Shown here piece after piece: positions 16,857 through 25,676 of a stretch of DNA of 64,000 bases. The DNA comes from JAHTBL01 sp038532735 (GTDB taxonomy: Bacteria; Pseudomonadota; Alphaproteobacteria; Rhodobacterales; Rhodobacteraceae). The position numbers and the translations under genes are program-made. Every line of letters starts with the position of its first letter. Position 1 is the first letter of the stretch. The notes below the pieces were generated by a model. It searched no databases and had not been told where the DNA came from. It saw nothing but the letters and a program-made list of their open reading frames with translations. Location: positions 186,001 to 250,000 of the forward strand of contig JBCBAC010000001.1 of NCBI GenBank assembly GCA_038532735.1, written 5' to 3'.

Positions 16857-19565
16857 TCAGACCTTACCGTGGCAATGCTTGAACTTCTTGCCGGACCCAC
16901 ATGGACAGGGATCATTGCGCCCCGGATTGCCCCAAGTCGTAGGATCGTTCTCGTCGAAACCTTCCAGAGCAGCACCAGACGCATCTGCTGCAGGGGTAGG
17001 CGCCGAAGCAGCAGGTGCTGCCGCAGCAGCCAGCTTCTCTTGCTGAGCACGCATTTGCGCCATCATCGCTTCCTGCTCTTCCTGTGTCATCGGACGGATT
17101 TGAGACAATTTCTGTGTCACATCCTCACGCAGGGAGTTGAGCATCGACTCAAAGAGCTGGAACGACTCGTTCTTGTACTCGTTCAACGGGTCGCGCTGCG
17201 CATAACCCCGGAAACCCACGACAGAGCGCAGGTGCTCAAGCGTCACCAGATGCTCACGCCATTTCGCGTCGATGGTCTGGAGCAGCACCTGCTTTTCGAT
17301 GTTGCGCATCGTGTCGGCGCCAAAGGCTTCCGACTTTTCCTGCATGTAGTCGTCGGTCGCCTTCTCAAGGCGCTCGCGGATGTCCTCGTCGTCGACACCT
17401 TCCTCATCGGCCCAGTCTTTAACCGGCACGTCAACGCCCAGCTTCTCGCGGACCTCAGTATGTAGCCCTTCGGTATCCCACTGATCCGCATAGCTTTTCG
17501 GCGGCATGTAATGCGTGACCAGATCATCGATCACCTGATGACGCATGTCTTGTGCGATCTCGTGCAGGTCTTCGGCTTCCATGATTTCCCGGCGCTGGGA
17601 GAAGATCACCTTGCGCTGCTCGTTCATCACGTCGTCGAACTTCAGAAGCTGTTTACGAATGTCGAAGTTACGCCCCTCGACCTTCGCCTGCGCTTTTTCA
17701 AGCGACTTGTTCACCCACGGGTGAATGATCGCTTCGCCCTCTTTCATGCCGAGCGAGGAGAGCACCTTGTCCAAACGGTCCGAGCCGAAGATGCGCATCA
17801 GATCGTCTTCAAGCGAGAGGTAGAACGAGGATTTGCCAGGGTCGCCCTGACGCCCGGAACGACCGCGCAGCTGGTTGTCGATCCGGCGGCTTTCGTGACG
17901 CTCTGTTGCCAAAACGAACAGACCACCCGCCTCTTTGACTTTCTCTTTTTCCTCGGCGACCTCTGCCTCAATCCGCTGTCGCGTCTCTTCGGGGTCAGCC
18001 TCGGGGTTTTCGGTCAGCGCCTGCAGCACACGCATCTCGACATTGCCGCCAAGCTGAATATCCGTGCCGCGCCCTGCCATGTTGGTCGCGATGGTCACAG
18101 CGCCCAGCTTACCAGCATCGGCCACGATCTGAGCTTCCTGCTCGTGCTGACGCGCGTTCAGGACGTTATGCGGGATGCCCGCCTCTTTCAGAAGCTCGCT
18201 CAGGAATTCGGACTTTTCAATCGACGTGGTGCCGACCAGAACGGGCTGCTTTTTCTCATGCGCCTTGGCGATGGATTTCACGATGGCGCCGAATTTCTCC
18301 TGCGCGGTACGGTAAACCGCGTCGTGATTATCTTTGCGCGCGACAGGCTGGTTCGTGGGCACTTCGACCACGCCCAGACCGTAAATCTCGGCGAATTCCT
18401 CGGCCTCGGTCAGCGCGGTGCCAGTCATGCCAGCCAGCTTGTCATAAAGGCGGAAGTAGTTCTGGAAGGTCACCGATGCGAGCGTGACGTTCTCAGGCAG
18501 GATATCCACGCCTTCTTTTGCTTCAAGCGCCTGATGCAGACCCTCCGACAAACGACGCCCGGCCATCATACGGCCTGTGAATTCGTCAATCAGCATCACC
18601 TTGCCGTCACGCACGATGTAGTCCTTGTCCTTCTGGAACATCGTGTGCGCACGCAGGCCCTGATTGATGTGGTGCACGATGGTCGTGCTTTCGGGATCAT
18701 AAAGCGACTGATCTTCGGGAAGGATACCTGCCTCGTGCAGACGCTCTTCGAGGAACTCATTACCGGCATCGGTGAAGGTCACGTTACGCGCCTTCTCGTC
18801 CATCGTGTAATGCTCGTCAGTCAGACCCGGGATCACTTTGTTGATCGTCAGATACATCTCCGAGCGGTCCTCGGCAGGGCCTGAGATCACGAGCGGTGTC
18901 CGTGCCTCATCCACAAGGATCGAGTCCACCTCGTCGACGATCGCGAAGTTATGGCCGCGCTGAGCGATCTGGCTCAGCTCTGCCTTCATGTTGTCGCGCA
19001 GATAATCAAAGCCCAACTCGTTGTTGGTGGCATAGGTAATGTCGGCAGCGTAAGCGGCGGCCTTCTCGTCATCGGGCATGTCGGGGTAGATCACGCCGGT
19101 GGTCAGACCCAAAGCGGCGTAAACCTTACCCATCCATTCCGCATCGCGCTTGGCAAGGTAATCGTTCACGGTGACGATATGCACACCCTTGCCCGTCAGC
19201 GCGTTCAGATAAGCGGGGAAGGTTGCGACAAGGGTCTTGCCCTCACCTGTCTTCATCTCGGCAATATTGCCCTGATGCAGGAAAATGCCCCCCATCAGCT
19301 GCGTATCAAACGCCCGCAGACCCAATGCGCGCTTCGCGGCTTCCCGACAGTTGGCAAACGCTTCCGGGATCAGTGCGTCAAGGCTTTCGCCCTCCATCGC
19401 ACGCTTGGCCAGCGCCTCGGTGCGGTCCTTTAGGCCCTCATCGCTTAGCGCTTCGAACTCGGGCTCCAATGCGTTGATCTTAGCGATAAGCGGGCGCGTT
19501 GCCTTGACCTTGCGATCATTTGGCGTGCCAAAAACCTTTTTGGCGATTGTTCCGATACCCAGCAT
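16857..19565 (-). CDS. secA: Preprotein translocase ATPase
   Basis: 902 residues, full length. Motor that pushes unfolded proteins through SecYEG. Walker A GEGKT at 107-111, then DEVDSILVDEARTPL, GRQGDPG and the C-terminal zinc motif with C887, C889, C898 and H899 that binds SecB and phospholipid. The Ala/Pro-rich linker before the zinc motif is normal. It is divergent from the parvulin gene, with 176 bases between them. Confidence 0.98.
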   Translation of the reverse strand: MLGIGTIAKKVFGTPNDRKVKATRPLIAKINALEPEFEALSDEGLKDRTEALAKRAMEGESLDALIPEAFANCREAAKRALGLRAFDTQLMGGIFLHQGNIAEMKTGEGKTLVATFPAYLNALTGKGVHIVTVNDYLAKRDAEWMGKVYAALGLTTGVIYPDMPDDEKAAAYAADITYATNNELGFDYLRDNMKAELSQIAQRGHNFAIVDEVDSILVDEARTPLVISGPAEDRSEMYLTINKVIPGLTDEHYTMDEKARNVTFTDAGNEFLEERLHEAGILPEDQSLYDPESTTIVHHINQGLRAHTMFQKDKDYIVRDGKVMLIDEFTGRMMAGRRLSEGLHQALEAKEGVDILPENVTLASVTFQNYFRLYDKLAGMTGTALTEAEEFAEIYGLGVVEVPTNQPVARKDNHDAVYRTAQEKFGAIVKSIAKAHEKKQPVLVGTTSIEKSEFLSELLKEAGIPHNVLNARQHEQEAQIVADAGKLGAVTIATNMAGRGTDIQLGGNVEMRVLQALTENPEADPEETRQRIEAEVAEEKEKVKEAGGLFVLATERHESRRIDNQLRGRSGRQGDPGKSSFYLSLEDDLMRIFGSDRLDKVLSSLGMKEGEAIIHPWVNKSLEKAQAKVEGRNFDIRKQLLKFDDVMNEQRKVIFSQRREIMEAEDLHEIAQDMRHQVIDDLVTHYMPPKSYADQWDTEGLHTEVREKLGVDVPVKDWADEEGVDDEDIRERLEKATDDYMQEKSEAFGADTMRNIEKQVLLQTIDAKWREHLVTLEHLRSVVGFRGYAQRDPLNEYKNESFQLFESMLNSLREDVTQKLSQIRPMTQEEQEAMMAQMRAQQEKLAAAAAPAASAPTPAADASGAALEGFDENDPTTWGNPGRNDPCPCGSGKKFKHCHGKV

Positions 19566-19675
19566 AGTCTCTCCGCACGGTGGCTTAACAGGATCGTGTC
19601 ATAAGGTTGCTTGCTCGCCCCCTCTGGTGTTCATAGAACATGGGCGGAAGGCTAGCCCTCGCACGACATCTAGGC

Positions 19676-19704
19676 GATGTAAGGGCCAGTAAACACAGTG
19701 TCAA
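19676..19704 (-). promoter_or_regulatory. Candidate secA promoter
   Basis: On the minus strand a perfect -35 TTGACA (19704-19699), a 17-base spacer and a weak -10 TACATC (19681-19676) lie about 110 bases upstream of the secA start. The -35 is convincing and the -10 is not, so this is a tentative call. Confidence 0.35.
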
Positions 19705-19741
19705 CGTCGCCAGAGCCTGCGGCCGATCAAAGGAACGATAG

Positions 19742-20587
19742 ATGTCGAAACACCATAACTTCATGCTGGCTGTTGCAACAACGATCTGCGGCGCATTTCC
19801 CGTACTCGCCGAAGAGGTCACAGCCGATACGGTCGTCGCCAATGTCAACGGAACCGAAATCACCGTCGGTCACATGATCGCAGCCCGCGCGCAGCTTCCG
19901 CAACAATATCAACAACTTCCTGATGATGTTCTGTTTGACGGCATTCGCGAGCAGCTCGTGCAGCAAACGGTGCTGTCCCAGCAGACCGAGGATGCGCCCA
20001 AAAGCGTTGAACTGAGCCTGCAGAACGAGCGGCGTTCAGCCCTGGCCGGTGTCGCCATCAACGAGTTTCTGGCGACCGCGATCACCAATGAAATGCTTCA
20101 AAAGCTCTATGACGAGAAATACGCAGGCGTCGAGCCTGAGAAAGAGTTCAACGCGTCCCACATCCTTGTGGAATCCGAGGAAGACGCAAAAGCCCTCGTG
20201 ACCGAACTGGAAGGCGGCGCAGACTTTGCGGAGCTCGCGAAAGAGAAATCGACCGGCCCCTCTGGGCCCGGTGGCGGTAGCCTTGGCTGGTTTGGCCCCG
20301 GCATGATGGTAAAGCCCTTTGAGGACGCAGTCGTCGCACTTGAAGACGGCGCAATCTCGGCCCCGGTAGAGACACAATTCGGCTGGCATGTGATCAAGCT
20401 GAACGAAAGCCGCCTGAAAGACGCGCCCACCCTAAACGACGTCCGCGACGAGCTGACCAGCGAGCTGCAGCAAGCCGCGCTTGAGACGCATATCGAAGAG
20501 CTGACAGAAGCCGCAGAGGTGACACTCCCCGATCTGGGCGAGTTCGACGCAGGCATTCTGCGGAATGTGGAAGCCCTGTCGGAGTAA
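19742..20587 (+). CDS. Exported parvulin-type peptidyl-prolyl isomerase
   Basis: 281 residues. A signal peptide (about 1-22) is followed by an N-terminal SurA/PrsA-like chaperone region and a PpiC domain at about 137-230. HILVESEEDAKAL, GGSLGWFGPGMM and TQFGWHVIKL are the classical parvulin motifs. It catalyses proline isomerisation and holds unfolded proteins in the periplasm. ATG has an AAAGGAACG ribosome site. argJ follows after 6 bases, an apparently fortuitous operon. It could be labelled PpiD/SurA-like, but it lacks an N-terminal transmembrane anchor that would fit PpiD. Confidence 0.88.
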   Translation: MSKHHNFMLAVATTICGAFPVLAEEVTADTVVANVNGTEITVGHMIAARAQLPQQYQQLPDDVLFDGIREQLVQQTVLSQQTEDAPKSVELSLQNERRSALAGVAINEFLATAITNEMLQKLYDEKYAGVEPEKEFNASHILVESEEDAKALVTELEGGADFAELAKEKSTGPSGPGGGSLGWFGPGMMVKPFEDAVVALEDGAISAPVETQFGWHVIKLNESRLKDAPTLNDVRDELTSELQQAALETHIEELTEAAEVTLPDLGEFDAGILRNVEALSE

Positions 20588-20593
20588 GTAAAA

Positions 20594-21811
20594 ATGACCG
20601 TGTCGCCCCTCGCGCCCAAACGTTTCCCGACCCTTCCAACGGTGGCTGGCGTGCGCTTTGCCTCCACCGCGGCCGGGGTGCGCTATGAAGGGCGCGATGA
20701 TGTCATGCTGGCGGAACTTGCGCCGGGTACGACCGTGGCGGGCGTTTTCACCAAGTCATCAACACGGGCCGCGCCGGTTTTGGATTGTCAGGCGAAACTG
20801 AAATCGCTGCCTGATGAAGGGGCGGCGTTTCTTGTGAACTCCGGCAATGCCAACGCCTTCACCGGCAGCAACGGTAAGAAATCTGTTGAGGCGATCACCC
20901 AAGCCGTGGCCGATGTGATGGGTATCCCGCAACGTCGGGTCTACACCGCATCGACCGGGGTGATCGGCGAACCGCTCCCCCACAATAAGATCATCGACAG
21001 TCTCAAAACGCTGAAAGAGGGTCTAACCCCGGACGGTATCTCCGCCGCTGCAGACGCAATCCGCACAACGGATACCTTCGCAAAGGGCGCCAGCGAAGAG
21101 CTGGTCATTGACGGCGAGATCATCAGCATCGTCGGCATCGCCAAAGGCTCTGGCATGATCGCGCCGGATATGGCGACGATGCTGGTATATCTCTTCACCG
21201 ATGCGAAAATCCCGCAAGGCGATCTGCAACGCATGGTGCGCGATGTGTCCGACACGACGTTCAACTGCATCACTGTGGACAGCGACACATCAACATCCGA
21301 CTCGGTCCTGATCGCCGCGACCGGGGCTTCGGGTGTCGAAGTGAACTGCACCAGCGTCGCCTTCCGAGCCGCGCTTTACGATGTGATGCTCGATCTGGCG
21401 CATCAGGTCGTGAAGGACGGCGAAGGTGCCACGAAGTTTGTGGAAATCCGCGTCAAAGGGGCGGAAAGTGACGAGGATGCCAAGAAGGTCGCCTTCTCCA
21501 TCGCGAACTCTCCCTTGGTGAAGACCGCACTCGCCGGCGAAGACCCAAACTGGGGCCGCGTCGTGATGGCCGTCGGCAAGTCAGGCGCTGCCGCGGATCG
21601 CGACCGGCTGAGCATCGCGTTCGGCGACATCCAAGTGGCCGAGAATGGTTGGGTCAGCCCAAACTACAAGGAAGAGGACGGCGCGGCGTACATGAAGAAC
21701 GACAGCCTCGTGATCTGCACGGACCTCGGGATGGGCCAATCCTCCGCCACGGTGTGGACCTGCGATCTGACCCATGGCTACATCACGATCAACGCGGATT
21801 ACCGGTCGTGA
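20594..21811 (+). CDS. argJ: Bifunctional glutamate N-acetyltransferase / N-acetylglutamate synthase
   Basis: 405 residues. Transfers acetyl from N-acetylornithine to glutamate in the cyclic arginine pathway. The protein cuts itself into two chains before T195 within KGSGMIAPDMATML (184-197), and the freed threonine is the nucleophile. Its stop overlaps the mutT GTG start by 4 bases (GTGA). argG lies 29 kb away in the same window. Confidence 0.96.
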   Translation: MTVSPLAPKRFPTLPTVAGVRFASTAAGVRYEGRDDVMLAELAPGTTVAGVFTKSSTRAAPVLDCQAKLKSLPDEGAAFLVNSGNANAFTGSNGKKSVEAITQAVADVMGIPQRRVYTASTGVIGEPLPHNKIIDSLKTLKEGLTPDGISAAADAIRTTDTFAKGASEELVIDGEIISIVGIAKGSGMIAPDMATMLVYLFTDAKIPQGDLQRMVRDVSDTTFNCITVDSDTSTSDSVLIAATGASGVEVNCTSVAFRAALYDVMLDLAHQVVKDGEGATKFVEIRVKGAESDEDAKKVAFSIANSPLVKTALAGEDPNWGRVVMAVGKSGAAADRDRLSIAFGDIQVAENGWVSPNYKEEDGAAYMKNDSLVICTDLGMGQSSATVWTCDLTHGYITINADYRS

Positions 21812-22206
21812 AAACCGTCCTTGTCTCAGCCGTTGCGCTGATTGATCCCGACGGGCGCGTGCTTTTGGCCCAGCGCCCAGAGGGCAAATCCATGGCGGGG
21901 CTCTGGGAGTTTCCCGGCGGCAAGGTCGAGGCGGGCGAAACGCCAGAGCACGCCTTGATCCGCGAGCTTGAGGAAGAACTGGGGATCAACACGTGGGAAA
22001 GCTGTCTGGCCCCGCTGACATTCGCCAGCCATTCTTATGACAATTTTCACCTGCTGATGCCGCTCTTTGCCTGCCGCAAATGGGACGGCACGCCACAATC
22101 CCGAGAGAATCAGGCGCTCAAATGGGTGAAACCTCAGGATTTAAAGAGCTATCCAATGCCGGAAGCAGACATCCCCCTGATCCCGATTCTGCGTGATTGG
22201 CTCTAG
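21808..22206 (+). CDS. mutT: 8-oxo-dGTP diphosphatase (MutT)
   Basis: 132 residues from GTG 21808. The reading frame continues upstream inside argJ, but the MutT homology begins at KTVLVSAVALIDPDGRVLL. The NUDIX box spans residues 38-60 with GGKVEAGE and RELEEELGI. It removes oxidised dGTP from the nucleotide pool. The 4-base overlap with argJ indicates coupled translation. Confidence 0.93.
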   Translation: MKTVLVSAVALIDPDGRVLLAQRPEGKSMAGLWEFPGGKVEAGETPEHALIRELEEELGINTWESCLAPLTFASHSYDNFHLLMPLFACRKWDGTPQSRENQALKWVKPQDLKSYPMPEADIPLIPILRDWL

Positions 22207-22327
22207 AAACATTCTGTTTCGCCATATTTTCGCGCGATAGTAGGCAAAATTTGCACACTTTTCAGGTGATTTATAAACATCGTTTCGCTACATTTGTTCA
22301 AGCACCAAGCTCTGGGGAGGATTTGAG

Positions 22328-22456
22328 ATGCTGAAAACAATCACACTGGGCAGCTGCGTGTCTGTGCAAGGAACGTTTGTGCGCGCATTGTCATGCGGGA
22401 AAATTCTTGTCCGCGTGGGTGACCGTACGTTTACGGGAATACCCGTTACCAACTAG
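22328..22456 (+). CDS. Small basic protein of 42 residues, unknown function
   Basis: ATG at 22328 with a strong GGGGAGG ribosome site 7 bases upstream, 42 codons, TAG at 22454-22456. The predicted product has two cysteines and a short beta-rich pattern (SCVSVQGTFVRAL, KILVRVGDRTFTG). It is followed within 40 bases by a clear intrinsic terminator, so it is a complete transcription unit between mutT and infB. I do not recognise a function. Confidence 0.65.
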   Translation: MLKTITLGSCVSVQGTFVRALSCGKILVRVGDRTFTGIPVTN

Positions 22457-22492
22457 GCCTCGTAACCAGTAAGAAGACCCTCGTATCAAAGG

Positions 22493-22524
22493 AAAAGGGA
22501 CGGCCAAACGGTCGTCCCTTTTTT
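22493..22524 (+). terminator. Intrinsic terminator after the 42-residue gene
   Basis: Stem AAAAGGGACG (22493-22502) with CGTCCCTTTT (22513-22522), a 10-base loop, and continuing T residues to 22524. On the other strand the hairpin has a shorter T run and could also help end the infB transcript, whose stop is at 22545. Confidence 0.85.
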
Positions 22525-22544
22525 CGTGTTATATCGGTGAAAGA

Positions 22545-25007
22545 TCAATCGAGCGTGCGCTCGACCTCTTCGCGCTCGAAAATCTCAATGACGTCCTGCG
22601 GGCGGATATCGTCATAATTCTCGAACGCCATGCCGCATTCCTGGCCGGACTGCACTTCGGCAACCTCATCCTTGAAGCGCTTGAGCGTTTTCAGCGTGCC
22701 TTCGTGGATCACGACGTTGTCGCGCAGCAAACGCACACCGGCGGAGCGACGCGCGACGCCTTCAGTGACCAAACAACCGGCAACCTTGCCGACGCCCGTG
22801 ACTTTGAAGACTTCCTTGATCTCGGCATACCCGATGAAGTTCTCGCGAATTTCGGCGCTCAGCAGACCGCTGGCGGCCGCTTTCACGTCGTCCACAAGGT
22901 CATAGATCACCGAATAATAGCGAATCTCGACACCTTTCTGGTTTGCGGTGTTCCGGGCCGATGCGTTTGCACGCACATTAAACCCGAAGACCGGCGCGCC
23001 AGAGGCTTCGGCCAGGCCGATATCCGTCTCGGTAATCGCACCCACACCGGAATGCAGCACGCGCACGCGGACCTCTTCGTTGCCGATCTTCTCCATCGCC
23101 TGAACGATCGCCTCGGAAGAGCCCTGCACGTCTGCCTTCACGAGGATCGGCATTTCGGTGACGTTCTCATCTTCCTTGGCCTTCGCCATCAGCTGCTCAA
23201 GGGACGTTGCAGCACCAGCGGCGGCGCGCTTCTCTTTCGCGGCTTTCTCGCGATATTCAGCAATCTCACGGGCTTGCGCTTCGGTGTCGACAACGTTCAG
23301 AACGTCACCCGCTTCGGGCGTGCCGTTCAGACCAAGCACCTCGACCGGGACCGAGGGGCCAGCCTCGTCGACACGGTCGCCCTGATCGTTGATCAACGCG
23401 CGGACCTTGCCCCACTGCTCGCCCACAACGAAGATATCGCCTTTCTTGAGCGTGCCGTTTTGCACCAGAACAGTCGCAACCGGGCCGCGACCCACGTCAA
23501 GCTGCGCCTCGATCACGGCGCCCATGGCAGAGCGATCGGGATTGGCTTTCAGCTCAAGCAGTTCCGACTGGAGCGAGATCGCTTCAAGCAATTCCTCAAG
23601 ACCCGTACCGTTGATGGCAGAGACCTCAACATCCTGCACTTCACCTGACATCTGCTCCACGATCACCTCGTGTTGCAGCAGGTCAGTGCGGACCTTGTTG
23701 GCATCCGCCGCCGGGCGGTCGATCTTGTTGATCGCCACGATCATCGGCACTTGCGCCGCTTTCGCGTGGTTGATGGCCTCAATCGTCTGCGGCATCACAG
23801 CGTCATCGGCAGCCACAACAAGCACAACGATATCAGTCACCTGCGCACCACGCGCCCGCATCGACGTAAACGCCGCGTGGCCAGGTGTATCAAGGAAAGT
23901 CAGCTTCGTGCCGTCCTGCTCCACCTGATAGGCGCCGATATGCTGGGTGATCCCGCCAGCTTCGCCAGCGACCACTTTCGCATTCCGGATCGCGTCCAGC
24001 AGCGACGTTTTACCGTGGTCTACGTGACCCATCACGGTGATGACCGGAGGCCGCGGCTCAAGATCTTTCTCGTCGTCTTCAACCTGCGTGATCACATCTT
24101 CGACGTCCGCATCGGAGACGCGCACAACCTTGTGGCCAAACTCTTCGATGATCAGTTCAGCAGTGTCGGCGTCAATCGTCTGGTTTTGCGTCGCCATGAT
24201 CCCGTTGGTCATCAGCGCCTTGACGACATCCGCCACACGCTCTGCCATACGGTTGGCCAGTTCTTGCACGACAATCGCCTCGGGCAATTGCACGTCACGC
24301 ACAACCTTTTCGCGCTCAACCGAACCACCCATGGCTTTCTGCCGGGCACGCTCTTGCTTGCGCTTCATCGCTGCCATGGAGCGTTGACGCCCACCTTCGC
24401 CACCCGACAGCGCCTGGTTCAGCGTCAGTTTACCGGAACGACGATTGTCTTCGCGGCCCTTGTTGCGGTTGGCCTTCTGAGGCTCTTCGCGTGTCGGTGC
24501 CTTGCGCGCCGGTGCAGCCGCAGATTTCCCGCGCGGCGAATCCTCAGCCGGGGGCGGAGCGGCTGCGGCCAGTTTCGCAGCCTCTTCCATCTCGCGCTTC
24601 TTGCGCTCGTCTTCTTCGGCGCGGGCCTTCGCGCGCTCTGCGCGCTCCTGCTCTTCGCGCTCTTTCGCTTCCGCTTCCTCGCGGCGGCGGGCACGCTCTT
24701 CCGCGCGCTCCTTCTCGGCCGCTTCACGCTTGGCGGCATCCTCCGCCTCGCGCGCCTTGGCCGCTTGCAGCGCCTTCAGGCGGCGGTCCATTTCGTTATC
24801 GGAAATACCCGCAGGCCGCCGGGAGGGATCCCCCCCAACGGTCGGAGCTGGTGCATTTCCCGCACCCGGCTTGGGCACCACCACGCGCTTGCGTTTGGTT
24901 TCCACCACGACATTCTTCGTGCGTCCGTGGCTAAAGCTTTGCTTTACGTTGCCCGGACGGGCCCCGCCACGCAGACCAAGTGTCTTTTTGCCGTCGTCTT
25001 CGCTCAT
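22545..25007 (-). CDS. infB: Translation initiation factor IF-2
   Basis: 820 residues. GTPase that brings initiator tRNA to the 30S subunit. The N-terminus has a long charged helical region (about 75-150, rich in Glu, Arg and Ala). The G domain starts with GHVDHGKT (327-334), then DTPGHAAF and NKID, and is followed by the four C-terminal domains. The ATG overlaps the ylxR stop by 4 bases. Last gene of the rimP-nusA-ylxR-infB operon. Confidence 0.98.
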   Translation of the reverse strand: MSEDDGKKTLGLRGGARPGNVKQSFSHGRTKNVVVETKRKRVVVPKPGAGNAPAPTVGGDPSRRPAGISDNEMDRRLKALQAAKAREAEDAAKREAAEKERAEERARRREEAEAKEREEQERAERAKARAEEDERKKREMEEAAKLAAAAPPPAEDSPRGKSAAAPARKAPTREEPQKANRNKGREDNRRSGKLTLNQALSGGEGGRQRSMAAMKRKQERARQKAMGGSVEREKVVRDVQLPEAIVVQELANRMAERVADVVKALMTNGIMATQNQTIDADTAELIIEEFGHKVVRVSDADVEDVITQVEDDEKDLEPRPPVITVMGHVDHGKTSLLDAIRNAKVVAGEAGGITQHIGAYQVEQDGTKLTFLDTPGHAAFTSMRARGAQVTDIVVLVVAADDAVMPQTIEAINHAKAAQVPMIVAINKIDRPAADANKVRTDLLQHEVIVEQMSGEVQDVEVSAINGTGLEELLEAISLQSELLELKANPDRSAMGAVIEAQLDVGRGPVATVLVQNGTLKKGDIFVVGEQWGKVRALINDQGDRVDEAGPSVPVEVLGLNGTPEAGDVLNVVDTEAQAREIAEYREKAAKEKRAAAGAATSLEQLMAKAKEDENVTEMPILVKADVQGSSEAIVQAMEKIGNEEVRVRVLHSGVGAITETDIGLAEASGAPVFGFNVRANASARNTANQKGVEIRYYSVIYDLVDDVKAAASGLLSAEIRENFIGYAEIKEVFKVTGVGKVAGCLVTEGVARRSAGVRLLRDNVVIHEGTLKTLKRFKDEVAEVQSGQECGMAFENYDDIRPQDVIEIFEREEVERTLD

Positions 25008-25654
25008 CTAGCAGTCTTACCTTTCCGGCGCAGTTCGCCGTCTTTCTCGCCGTCATAAATGGCGGCTGTCTCTCGGACGCCTTTCAGCTTTGAGGCTTCC
25101 TCTACAACACGTGTTGCGAGTCCACCAGTCGAGAGCGCGCTATGTATCACACTTTGCCGCCCAAATGCCAAACCCAATTCTGACGCAGTCAAAACGCCAA
25201 AATAGCGTCCGCCTTCGGGCGTCCACAGTTTCGTCTTTCCCCGCTCCGAACCATCGCTGGCCTGAAGCAGAACCTTGGCACGCCCATCAGCCAGCATACC
25301 TTTGACCTTTTCGAACCCACACACCGCAGCCCCGGATTTCCGCGCCAGAGCGACCAGATTAACGACGCGGGTCGCAAGTTGCGCCTCAACCTGCGTCAGC
25401 AGATCATCCGGCACTTGAACCGCTTGTTTGGCCCCACGAGCAAAAAGGCCCTTCTTGATCGCCGTCTCAAGCGCCGCGCGATTGGCCGACACCCAAATAC
25501 CGCGACCGGGCAGCTTCTCAAGAATATCGGCCACGATCTGCGCGTCCGGGCCGACCACAAAACGGATCAGCCCTTCCTTTGGCTGGACCTCTCCCGTGGC
25601 GATGCATTTCCGCTCCGCCTCGCTTCGATCCTTATCGCGCCCACCGCGACCCAT
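25004..25654 (-). CDS. ylxR: YlxR-family RNA-binding protein with L7Ae-like domain
   Basis: 216 residues from ATG 25654. A start at 25714 is open but would overlap nusA by 38 bases. The N-terminal YlxR (DUF448) domain shows RKCIATGEVQPKEGLIRFV and LPGRGIWVSANRAALE. A second region (about 90-170, LVALARKSGAAVCGFEKVK) is an L7Ae/L30e-like RNA-binding fold. The two-domain layout between nusA and infB is typical of alphaproteobacteria. Probably a nucleic-acid-binding accessory of transcription or translation. No ribosome site clearly decides the start. Confidence 0.88.
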   Translation of the reverse strand: MGRGGRDKDRSEAERKCIATGEVQPKEGLIRFVVGPDAQIVADILEKLPGRGIWVSANRAALETAIKKGLFARGAKQAVQVPDDLLTQVEAQLATRVVNLVALARKSGAAVCGFEKVKGMLADGRAKVLLQASDGSERGKTKLWTPEGGRYFGVLTASELGLAFGRQSVIHSALSTGGLATRVVEEASKLKGVRETAAIYDGEKDGELRRKGKTAR

Positions 25655-25676
25655 CGACAGACCCCGAGGCCTGCGA

